From positions 1 through 9,094 of the forward strand of contig SABF01000048.1 of assembly GCA_009929095.1 (NCBI GenBank): 9,094 nt of DNA, given 5' to 3'. The position numbers were made by a program, and so were the translations under genes. The notes beneath the pieces are model-generated. The model was not told the origin of the DNA. It worked only from the letters and a program-made list of their open reading frames with translations, and ran no database searches. This DNA comes from Erysipelotrichia bacterium. Its GTDB lineage: Bacteria > Bacillota_I > Bacilli_A > Erysipelotrichales > Erysipelotrichaceae. Below are positions 1 through 6,834 of the stretch, one piece after another; the stretch's first letter is position 1, and every line of letters begins with the position of its first letter.

Positions 1-36
1 CATATAGATCCATAACGCCCCCATGAATATCATATA

Positions 37-64
37 TTCTTATATTATATATTAAATATATAAT
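37..64 (+). promoter_or_regulatory. Weak candidate promoter for the GH1-PTS operon
   Basis: A perfect -10 hexamer TATAAT lies at 59-64, with a poor -35 (TTCTTA, 37-42) 16 bases upstream. It would start transcription near 71 and give a leader of about 45 bases before the GH1 gene. The surrounding DNA is almost pure A/T, so a -10 match is cheap. The true promoter may lie further upstream, outside the window. Confidence 0.3.
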
Positions 65-67
65 ATA
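41..67. repeat. Perfect A/T-only inverted repeat upstream of the GH1 gene
   Basis: Two perfect 13-nt arms (41-53 and 55-67) flank a single central A. Every base is A or T. It ends about 50 bases before the GH1 start codon and contains a TATAAT hexamer at 59-64. It may be an operator, a cruciform-prone or easily melted promoter segment, or a chance result of extreme AT content. The symmetry is read directly from the sequence. Any function is inference. Confidence 0.5.
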
Positions 68-113
68 TTTAAATAATATGAAAGGGATTACAATGCAGCC
101 ATAAGGGGTGTGA

Positions 114-1523
<1,410 letters not shown>

Positions 1524-1531
1524 GAGAAAGC

Positions 1532-2845
1532 ATGAAAGACAAAATCATAAATATTTTATTGACACTAGCCACAAAAATGCAATCGCAAAGATACTTTGCA
1601 GCAATTAAAAATGCATTTTCAGATTTAATGCCGATTATCATTGCAGGATCATTCTGCACTCTGTTTCAGAACGCTGTGTGTTCTGTAAGTAAAGGATTTG
1701 TCAGTGTAGCTAATATTCCAGGAATGAGCTGGCTGAATGCACTGTCTCCAATCTTTTCAGCAGCTAACTATGGCACAATGAATTTCTTGACAATTGGAGC
1801 GGTAATTCTGATTTCTATGCATTTAGGGGAACACTATAATATTAAGGATAAAGTGCTGCCGCTGACTGCTATAGGTGCATTTATTTCTCTGTGCACAACA
1901 AGTGTATCAACAAAAGTCGGTGAAGAAACTGTAAGCATTGCAAATGCGTTATCAAACACATTTACTAGTGCACAAGGACTGTTTGTTGGAATGTTTGTGG
2001 CGATTGTTTCTGCAGAAATCTATTGCCTGCTGGTTAGATCTGGAAAATTAGAAATCAAAATGCCGGATTCTGTTCCCTCAAATGTTTCCAAATCATTCGC
2101 TGTGTTGTTTCCTTGCACAGTAACAATCTTGGCCGTGTCAGCATTTGGTCTGGCATTTAAGTCAGTTACAGGAATGACAGTATTCAATGCAATCACAAAC
2201 TTCATTCAGGCACCGCTCGCTTCTGTTCTCACAGGACTTCCAGGTTATTGCCTGATTCTATTTGTTACCTTGTTGCTGTGGTTCTTTGGAATTCACGGTA
2301 CACAAGTAATGAAACCCATCACAGAACCAATCCTTCTTGCAACCTTTGCAATGAATGAGGCTGCATATGCTGCTGGTACAGAAATTCCAGAAATTATTGT
2401 CCGTCCATTTCTAAGCTTGTTTGGAACTATGACTGGAGCAGGTATTACGGGAGGATTGATTATTGCAATTCTCTTATTCAGCAAACGTGATGATTATAAA
2501 GCAGTTGCCAAATTGGCACTTCCTTTAGCAGCCTTCAATATTAATGAACCTGTAATCTTCGGTTTACCAATTGTATTGAATCCTATTCTTGCTATTCCGT
2601 TCCTGATTACGCCAATTGCTTCTACGTGCTTGGCATATTTCCTAACAACTATTGGATTCTGCGGCAGACTGGTTGTCAATGTTCCATGGACTACGCCAAT
2701 GGGAATAGCGGGTTTCCTGGCAGGTGGAGGTAACGTAGGAGCTGCAGTTACGCAGGTTCTGTGTCTGGTCTTGTCCTTCCTGATTTATACACCGTTTGTC
2801 TTAATTTCCAATAAGCAAAAAGCCGGACAAATCGTAAATGAGTAG
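1532..2845 (+). CDS. PTS EIIC, lactose/cellobiose (beta-glucoside) family
   Basis: Membrane-embedded sugar permease of the phosphotransferase system, 437 aa, normal length for a stand-alone ChbC/CelB-type EIIC. The protein is highly hydrophobic with about ten membrane segments. It carries the family signatures GIHGTQVMKP (253-262) and NINEPVIFGLP (336-346). His255 and Glu339 match the substrate-binding His and Glu known from the structurally studied Bacillus ChbC transporter (alignment by eye). The protein binds the incoming beta-glucoside and presents it to EIIB for phosphorylation. AGGAG at 1522-1526 overlaps the GH1 stop and sits 5 bases before the ATG, so the two genes are tightly linked. 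EIIB and EIIA are not adjacent as usual but come after two unrelated membrane-protein genes. Confidence 0.93.
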   Translation: MKDKIINILLTLATKMQSQRYFAAIKNAFSDLMPIIIAGSFCTLFQNAVCSVSKGFVSVANIPGMSWLNALSPIFSAANYGTMNFLTIGAVILISMHLGEHYNIKDKVLPLTAIGAFISLCTTSVSTKVGEETVSIANALSNTFTSAQGLFVGMFVAIVSAEIYCLLVRSGKLEIKMPDSVPSNVSKSFAVLFPCTVTILAVSAFGLAFKSVTGMTVFNAITNFIQAPLASVLTGLPGYCLILFVTLLLWFFGIHGTQVMKPITEPILLATFAMNEAAYAAGTEIPEIIVRPFLSLFGTMTGAGITGGLIIAILLFSKRDDYKAVAKLALPLAAFNINEPVIFGLPIVLNPILAIPFLITPIASTCLAYFLTTIGFCGRLVVNVPWTTPMGIAGFLAGGGNVGAAVTQVLCLVLSFLIYTPFVLISNKQKAGQIVNE

Positions 2846-3095
2846 AACACTAAAAGAAAAAAACAAGGAATTAGTAAAAGAAATAAACAGCTATCGGGAT
2901 GAACAAAGCCTGATGACTGCCTTTGCTAAAGAAAATATCCTTTGCTATGTGGCGGTATTGTTTTTCCCGCCACTTGGCATATATCGGATTTTAATGAAGA
3001 AAAACTCGATTAGCACACCCGCAAAGACGGTTTGGATTATGTTTGCACTGTTTATAGCCTACGAGCAGCTGAAGTGGATTCTATCATTGCTATAG
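2838..3095 (+). CDS. Small two-helix membrane protein, function unknown
   Basis: 85 aa. A charged, probably helical N-terminus (residues 1-30, rich in Lys and Glu) is followed by two hydrophobic segments at about 33-52 and 63-84. Between them is the sequence FFPPLGIYRILMKK, which resembles the Pro-Gly-Tyr turn of small Firmicute membrane proteins. I cannot name a family with confidence. The start codon overlaps the last 8 bases of the EIIC gene and has no good ribosome binding site of its own, so translation is probably coupled to EIIC. The next gene begins 18 bases after its stop. Its position between EIIC and the AEC permease suggests it accompanies one of these membrane proteins, but that is inference. 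It is probably real, since the frame is open, the composition is protein-like and it fills the gap exactly. Confidence 0.72.
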   Translation: MSRTLKEKNKELVKEINSYRDEQSLMTAFAKENILCYVAVLFFPPLGIYRILMKKNSISTPAKTVWIMFALFIAYEQLKWILSLL

Positions 3096-3113
3096 TTGCA
3101 AGAAGAAAACATC

Positions 3114-4040
3114 ATGACAACTATATTGATGGGATTGCAGGGGACAGTATTAATCTATTTATTACTGGGTGTTCTTCTAAAAAAATGTCACCTAATCAAG
3201 CCTCAGGATACCATATTCCTATCCAATTTAATACTGGATTTTATTTTGCCAACTAATATATTCTATTCATGCATATCAAGTTTCACAGCAGAAAAATTTG
3301 TGTTTTGTCTGGCAATTCTGCTTATGGCAGTATTTGTTGAAGTGTCCATTTTCATGATCACTAAAATTAAAAATAAACTCTATTCAGAGTCCGAAATGAA
3401 AGTGGTTCAATATGGATTATTGGTTAGTAATGGCGGATTAATAGGGACACCAATTATTGAGGGTTTGTTTGGCGCTGTAGGAGTTCTGTATGCAAATATA
3501 TTTCTGATACCAACAAGAATTATGGCGTATACATCAGGTGAGAATTTATTTAATCCTCAAAAGAAGGAAAACCTGACGGCAGTACTCAGAGGGATCATTA
3601 GAAATAAGGTAATTATGTCGATGGTTTGTGGCATTGCAATTGCCTTATTGTCAATCCCAATTCCAACATTTGCTGTCAATGCATTGCAGAATATCGCCAG
3701 ATGCATGTCCCCCATGTCCTTAATTCTAGTTGGTAGTTTACTTGTTGAAAAATTCCGATTTGATATTTCAGAATTTTCCAAAATCATCGTATTATGCATT
3801 GCCAGGCAAATTGTTCTTCCTGTTGGAATGATTGGATTATTTAAAATATTTCCAATGGATTATTCAATTATGCTGACCGCGATACTGCTAATAGGCATGC
3901 CAATAGGTTCTACCTGTGCAATCTTTGCGAGTAAGTATCAAAGTGAAGTTGAGTTTGCTTCAAAATCCGTTATGGTTTCAACAATTTCATCTACACTATC
4001 ACTGGTTTTAATTGCGTATATTTCAGAAATATTATTATAA
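3114..4040 (+). CDS. AEC (auxin efflux carrier) family permease
   Basis: Integral membrane secondary transporter of 308 aa, the usual length for bacterial AEC proteins, with about ten hydrophobic helices. Family hallmarks are visible. SNGGLIGTPI (105-114) lies in the first half, and GMPIGSTCAIFASKY (261-275) in the second half forms the conserved Pro-containing crossing region. Characterised relatives move organic anions such as malate or, in plants, auxin; none of that fixes this substrate. A TTG at 3096 is in frame, but ATG at 3114 gives a family-like N-terminus and has AAGAAG (3101-3106) upstream, so I prefer it. The gene sits inside a PTS operon between EIIC and EIIB, which is unusual. 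It may import or export a metabolite linked to the glycoside, for example an acidic aglycone. Confidence 0.85.
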   Translation: MTTILMGLQGTVLIYLLLGVLLKKCHLIKPQDTIFLSNLILDFILPTNIFYSCISSFTAEKFVFCLAILLMAVFVEVSIFMITKIKNKLYSESEMKVVQYGLLVSNGGLIGTPIIEGLFGAVGVLYANIFLIPTRIMAYTSGENLFNPQKKENLTAVLRGIIRNKVIMSMVCGIAIALLSIPIPTFAVNALQNIARCMSPMSLILVGSLLVEKFRFDISEFSKIIVLCIARQIVLPVGMIGLFKIFPMDYSIMLTAILLIGMPIGSTCAIFASKYQSEVEFASKSVMVSTISSTLSLVLIAYISEILL

Positions 4041-4052
4041 AAGGAGAAAAAA

Positions 4053-4355
4053 ATGAGAAAAATAGTATTGCTGTGTGCGATGGGAATGAGCACAAGCATG
4101 TTAGTTACCAAGATGAAAGAAGCAGCTAACAGCATTGGCTATGAAGTTGAAATTAATGCATATCCAGTATCAGAAGCAAAAATGAGGAGCGAAGGTACTG
4201 ATATCATTTTACTTGGACCGCAGGTTAGGTTTCAGGTCACAAAAATAAAGGAACTTTGTCCACAATGTATTGTGGATTCGATTGACATGCAGGCGTATGG
4301 AACAATGAATGGCATGAAAGTAATCAATCGCGCAAAAGAACTGTTGGGAGACTAA
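4053..4355 (+). CDS. PTS EIIB, lactose/cellobiose family
   Basis: Cytosolic 100-aa phosphocarrier, full length for the family. The phosphorylated cysteine is Cys8 in the phosphate-loop sequence CAMGMSTSML (8-17), close to the canonical CxxGMSTS of cellobiose-type EIIB. Downstream, ILLGPQVRF (51-59) is also typical. It takes phosphate from the EIIA histidine and hands it to the sugar bound by EIIC. It has a strong ribosome binding site (AAGGAG, 4041-4046) placed 6 bases before the ATG, 12 bases after the permease stop. The EIIA gene follows after one base. The sequence looks fully functional. Confidence 0.95.
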   Translation: MRKIVLLCAMGMSTSMLVTKMKEAANSIGYEVEINAYPVSEAKMRSEGTDIILLGPQVRFQVTKIKELCPQCIVDSIDMQAYGTMNGMKVINRAKELLGD

Positions 4356-4356
4356 A

Positions 4357-4668
4357 ATGGAAGGTGTTGAATTGATTAGCTTTCAGATAATTTCAGCTGT
4401 TGGTACAGCAAGATCTTGCTATATAGAAGCAATCCAAGCTTCTAGAAGAGGTGATTTCATTCGCGCAAATGAACTGTTGGAAGAAGGAAGATCTGTTTTT
4501 ACAGAAGGACATCATACACATGCAAAGCTTATACAAATGGAAGCCAACGGAGAAATGCCAGAGTTTTCGCTGCTACTAATGCATGCTGAAGATCAAATGA
4601 TGAGTGCTGAAACCTTTGGGGTTTTAGCAGAAGAATTCATTGAACTATATAAGACAGTCAAGTCATAA
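4357..4668 (+). CDS. PTS EIIA, lactose/cellobiose family
   Basis: Cytosolic helical phosphocarrier of 103 aa, matching LacA/ChbA-type EIIA proteins (about 100-116 aa). The motif LLLMHAEDQMM (72-82) holds the predicted phosphorylated His76. Asp79, three residues on, corresponds to the metal-binding Asp of the trimeric LacA fold. The preceding HHTHAKLIQMEANGE segment (52-66) is a variant of the usual family motif. It accepts phosphate from HPr and passes it to EIIB Cys8. GGGAG at 4346-4350, inside the end of the EIIB gene, serves as ribosome binding site. Only one base separates the two genes. This is the last gene of the first operon; no strong terminator follows directly. Confidence 0.94.
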   Translation: MEGVELISFQIISAVGTARSCYIEAIQASRRGDFIRANELLEEGRSVFTEGHHTHAKLIQMEANGEMPEFSLLLMHAEDQMMSAETFGVLAEEFIELYKTVKS

Positions 4669-4712
4669 TATTGTCAGTTGTGATTGAAATGAGGTGCCAG
4701 TGTATTTGCTGG

Positions 4713-4745
4713 TATTAGTAATTGTGATGTAATTATCAGCTAATA
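4713..4745 (+). terminator. Weak AT-rich hairpin after the EIIA gene, possible terminator
   Basis: TATTAG (4713-4718) pairs with CTAATA (4740-4745), and inside it TAATT (4719-4723) pairs with AATTA (4731-4735), leaving a TCAG bulge on the right arm. AATTTT follows. It is the first hairpin with trailing T residues after the PTS operon. The stem is almost all A-T and the T run is broken, so efficiency would be low. It could equally be chance in AT-rich DNA. Confidence 0.2.
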
Positions 4746-4889
4746 ATTTTAAAAATATTCAAGTGAAATTGAGTGATAGTATTCTGCCGATAATTGTGTA
4801 CTTTATAGAAACGACACTAGTCCGTGTTACAGTTTGCGCTGTCTTGCACAAAGTAACAAGTTCATTAATAGATAATGGTTATACAAAAT

Positions 4890-4918
4890 AATATCCATCA
4901 GCTCAGCTGATGGATATT
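4890..4918. repeat. Perfect 14-bp inverted repeat in the spacer, terminator-like or operator-like
   Basis: Arms AATATCCATCAGCT (4890-4903) and AGCTGATGGATATT (4905-4918) are exact reverse complements around one C. As RNA this forms a long hairpin with a tight loop. On the + strand only three T residues end the stem and no U-run follows. On the minus strand the continuation is richer in T (ATTATTTTGT). It lies about 220 bases after the PTS operon and about 110 before the cre match. It may be a weak bidirectional terminator, a 3' mRNA stabiliser or a protein-binding palindrome. Confidence 0.6.
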
Positions 4919-5027
4919 TGCTGATAATGCAGCCCGTATTTTAGAAAATGATTATGCCGATAAAAATACTGAATTCTGAGTCTTTGTAAATACTCTGGTT
5001 GACTCATTTATACTAAAGATATCTTCT

Positions 5028-5041
5028 TGTAAGCGCTGACA
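5028..5041. promoter_or_regulatory. cre-type catabolite control site (CcpA)
   Basis: TGTAAGCGCTGACA fits every position of the Firmicute cre consensus TGWAANCGNTNWCA and differs by one base from the perfect palindrome TGTAAGCGCTTACA. CcpA with HPr(Ser-P) would bind here. It lies 126 bases before the start codon of the 127-aa gene and about 75 bases upstream of that gene's best -10 box. A TTGACT hexamer (4999-5004) and a TATACT (5009-5014) also lie just upstream of it. Repression of a promoter overlapping the site, or activation of the downstream one, are both possible. Confidence 0.6.
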
Positions 5042-5092
5042 GAAAATGCAAGTCATTTCCGGCAATTTCAATGTCAGTCCCGGTTATTGATC

Positions 5093-5120
5093 TTCTCTGT
5101 GCTCAAGAGATGATTATAAT
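5093..5120 (+). promoter_or_regulatory. Candidate promoter for the 127-aa gene
   Basis: A perfect TATAAT lies at 5115-5120. A weak -35 (TTCTCT, 5093-5098) is 16 bases upstream. Transcription would begin near 5127 and leave a leader of about 40 bases before the ATG at 5167. This placement also argues against coding use of the open frame upstream of 5167. Confidence 0.4.
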
Positions 5121-5166
5121 AGATATATGTATCGTTACCTATTTCACAAAGGAATGGAGAAAACAG

Positions 5167-5550
5167 ATGACTGCACAGAATCTTGAGAAATCGGGCAACT
5201 GGAAAATCAACTTTCAGAAAAACTCATTGGGTTTAGAGTCTGCAGTGGTAAGCATGAAAAATTCAGGCTGTGGGGAAGCGTCGCTGCAATTCCGCTATTC
5301 AACCAGAATAGTTCCCTTTGAACTGGGCAAAGAAGTACCAGCTGTATTTGGCAACTCCAGATGTCTGATCTACACAGAGACTGACAGAGATGAACGATTC
5401 AAGGTGAGAATCAGAATTGAAGATTCGAGTATGGAAACAAGGACATGGGCTACTTTAGAAGGAGATCATCTGTACTCCTCAACAATTGTCAGAGGTGAAT
5501 CATTAGTACAATATGCCGGTGTGCTGGAAGGCAGCCTGCTTTCAGAGTAA
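5167..5550 (+). CDS. Hypothetical 127-aa protein, stand-alone unit
   Basis: I do not recognise this protein. The frame is open from an ATG at 5071, but that ATG has no ribosome binding site. The ATG at 5167 has TGGAGA (5155-5160) at a 6-base spacing and lies just after a consensus -10 box, so I place the start there. The product is soluble, with no signal peptide or membrane segment. It has alternating hydrophobic and charged residues typical of beta strands (for example residues 36-45, 65-71 and 77-84) and two cysteines (35 and 66). A terminator follows 16 bases after the stop, so the gene is probably transcribed alone. It lies between two sugar operons and downstream of a cre match, so a catabolite-regulated role is possible. 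It could also be a family with no named function. Confidence 0.65.
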   Translation: MTAQNLEKSGNWKINFQKNSLGLESAVVSMKNSGCGEASLQFRYSTRIVPFELGKEVPAVFGNSRCLIYTETDRDERFKVRIRIEDSSMETRTWATLEGDHLYSSTIVRGESLVQYAGVLEGSLLSE

Positions 5551-5566
5551 ATAGGAAGGTTATATC

Positions 5567-5588
5567 GGGAGCTTCGGCTTCTTTTTTT
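5567..5588 (+). terminator. Intrinsic terminator after the 127-aa gene
   Basis: GGAGC (5568-5572), a TTCG tetraloop (5573-5576) and GCTTC (5577-5581) form a 5-bp stem with one G-T pair, extended by a G-T pair at 5567/5582. Seven T residues follow (5582-5588). The stable UUCG loop and U-run make this the clearest terminator in the window. It separates the small gene from the aldolase operon. Confidence 0.85.
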
Positions 5589-5662
5589 ATTATTGTCATA
5601 TCAGAACGGTGAATTGCTGATGTGATATTGATGAAACATACTGTTTTTTAGTAAGCAAAAGG

Positions 5663-5690
5663 TTAACAATAGGTGTGCCAATAACATAAT
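5663..5690 (+). promoter_or_regulatory. Sigma-A type promoter of the aldolase-dehydrogenase operon
   Basis: TTAACA (5663-5668) and CATAAT (5685-5690) each match 5 of 6 consensus bases with a 16-base spacer. It is the only good promoter between the terminator at 5588 and the GTG start at 5775. The start site would be near 5697, giving a leader of about 78 bases. Two CCGTT words (5696-5700 and 5706-5710) lie one helical turn apart at the start site. CAGAACGG (5602-5609) and its inverse CCGTTCTG (5706-5713) flank the promoter, so operator sites are possible. Confidence 0.55.
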
Positions 5691-5736
5691 AATTACCGTT
5701 AATGTCCGTTCTGCAATGATGGTCTGAAGGTTATCC

Positions 5737-5765
5737 CCTCTTCTATGATGATGTCAGAAAGGAGG
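5737..5765 (+). promoter_or_regulatory. Ribosome binding site of the aldolase gene within a possible hairpin
   Basis: AAGGAGG at 5759-5765 is a near-perfect Shine-Dalgarno sequence 9 bases before GTG 5775 and fixes that start. Upstream, CCTCTTCT (5737-5744) can pair with AGAA (5756-5759) plus GAGG (5762-5765), leaving a 2-base bulge and an 11-base loop. That fold would bury the binding site, so the leader may limit translation until it is opened. The pairing is seen by eye; no folding energy was computed. Confidence 0.45.
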
Positions 5766-5774
5766 ATTATAAGA

Positions 5775-6833
5775 GTGAGTAATTTATTAGAAACAGTCAC
5801 CAAATATCCTGATACGGAAATATGGAATGATTCATGCAGCTGCAGTGAACTTTCATATTCTATAGAGGAAAATGGCGCAACTGGGGCCACAACTAATCCG
5901 GTTATCGTCGGCAGTGTACTCAAGAAGGAACTGAAACAGTGGGAAGACACGATTAAACAGATCATCCGTGACAATCCGGAATGCACTGAAGATGAAGCGG
6001 CATGGAGGGTGATCAAAGCTATGGGCCTCAAGGCCAGTAAACTTCTGATGCCTCAGTTTGAAGCATCTAAGGGACAGAAGGGACGTATTTCCTTTCAGAC
6101 GAATGCCAAATTCTATCGCTGTGCTGAGAAAATGGTAGAACAGGGACTTGACCTCTCCTTGGTATGCCCCAATGCACAGGTAAAACTTCCTGCCAGCAGA
6201 GCAGGCATCGAGGCATATGAAGAACTGACTTACAGAGGTGTTTCGATCAATGCGACAGTGTCCTTTACTGTAGCGCAGGCAGTGGCAGTTGCTGAAGCCG
6301 TGGAACGGGGACTGAGACGCAGAGAGGCAGAAGGACTTGATACCAGTGAGATGCATCCAGTATGTACGATCATGGCTGGAAGAGTTGATGACTATCTGAA
6401 GGCATGGCTTAAGTCAGAAGACACTCTGGCTGATGCTGATGCGATTGAGCATGCAGGCATTGCTGTTGTCAAGCGAGCTTACAGAATTTACCAGGATAAA
6501 AAGTATCGTACAAAGCTGCTCGTTGCCGCATTCAGAAATCTTGCCCAATGGCGGGATTTCATCGGCGGAAATCTGATTCTGACCATTCCTTATGCATGGC
6601 AAAGAAAGTACAATGGCACAGACATTGCAGTTACTGCACACATTGATGAATCTGTGAATGAGGAACAGTTAAAAGAATTGATGAAACTCAAAGAATTCCG
6701 AAAGGCTTATGAACCCGACGGTTTGAAACCGGAGGAGTTTGAGCATTATGGAGCTTTTCTTAGAACAATGAATCAGTTTCTCGATGGATACGATGAACTG
6801 ATTACATTGATCCGTGGATACATGGTGGTCTGA
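5775..6833 (+). CDS. Transaldolase/fructose-6-phosphate aldolase family protein
   Basis: Cytosolic class I (Schiff-base) aldolase-fold protein of 352 aa. Recognisable active-site parts are Asp19 in WNDSC, the ATTNP motif (38-42), the Schiff-base Lys137 in VKLPAS, Asn159/Thr161 in INAT and Arg203 in AGRVDDYL. Aligned by eye with E. coli TalB, the catalytic Glu96 position (RISTE) is Gln108 (RISFQ), as in fructose-6-phosphate aldolase. The Phe178 position is Met200 and the Ser176 position is Thr198. The enzyme may therefore cleave or form aldol bonds without transferring a ketol unit. The start is GTG 5775, chosen for AAGGAGG at 5759-5765; an in-frame ATG at 5745 has no binding site and lies within the leader. 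It is the first gene of operon 3. The alcohol dehydrogenase begins one base after its stop. Its substrate is unknown. Confidence 0.85.
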   Translation: MSNLLETVTKYPDTEIWNDSCSCSELSYSIEENGATGATTNPVIVGSVLKKELKQWEDTIKQIIRDNPECTEDEAAWRVIKAMGLKASKLLMPQFEASKGQKGRISFQTNAKFYRCAEKMVEQGLDLSLVCPNAQVKLPASRAGIEAYEELTYRGVSINATVSFTVAQAVAVAEAVERGLRRREAEGLDTSEMHPVCTIMAGRVDDYLKAWLKSEDTLADADAIEHAGIAVVKRAYRIYQDKKYRTKLLVAAFRNLAQWRDFIGGNLILTIPYAWQRKYNGTDIAVTAHIDESVNEEQLKELMKLKEFRKAYEPDGLKPEEFEHYGAFLRTMNQFLDGYDELITLIRGYMVV

Positions 6834-6834
6834 T

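Larger units (their letters stand above)
4669..5166. other. Roughly 500-base non-coding spacer between operon 1 and the 127-aa gene
   Basis: No convincing coding sequence is visible on either strand; open frames are short and lack ribosome binding sites. It contains a weak AT-rich hairpin (4713-4745), a perfect 14-bp inverted repeat (4890-4918), a cre match (5028-5041) and a perfect -10 box (5115-5120), all listed separately. The words TGCCGATA at about 4795 and 4955 recur but are too short to interpret. I see no tRNA, riboswitch or insertion-sequence remnant. Confidence 0.6.

Noticed and set aside
3032..3256. 74-aa open frame on the + strand overlapping the small membrane protein and the AEC gene
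   Set aside because: It overlaps two better genes in another frame, has no ribosome binding site, and its translation resembles no protein family.
4890..4918. The palindrome as a strong terminator of the PTS operon
   Set aside because: No U-run follows on the + strand, and it lies about 220 bases after the EIIA stop. I kept it as an inverted repeat of unknown role.
5071..5166. N-terminal extension of the 127-aa gene to an ATG at 5071 (159 aa)
   Set aside because: No ribosome binding site precedes 5071, and a consensus -10 box lies inside the extension. The ATG at 5167 has a well-spaced TGGAGA.
5745..5774. ATG start for the aldolase gene at 5745
   Set aside because: No Shine-Dalgarno sequence lies upstream. 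The strong AAGGAGG at 5759-5765 falls inside this extension and points to GTG 5775, and the extra residues do not resemble the family's N-terminus.
5853..6356. 167-aa open frame on the minus strand within the aldolase gene
   Set aside because: It is fully inside a well-supported enzyme gene, and its Cys-, His- and Phe-rich composition is typical of an antisense shadow. No promoter or ribosome binding site fits it.
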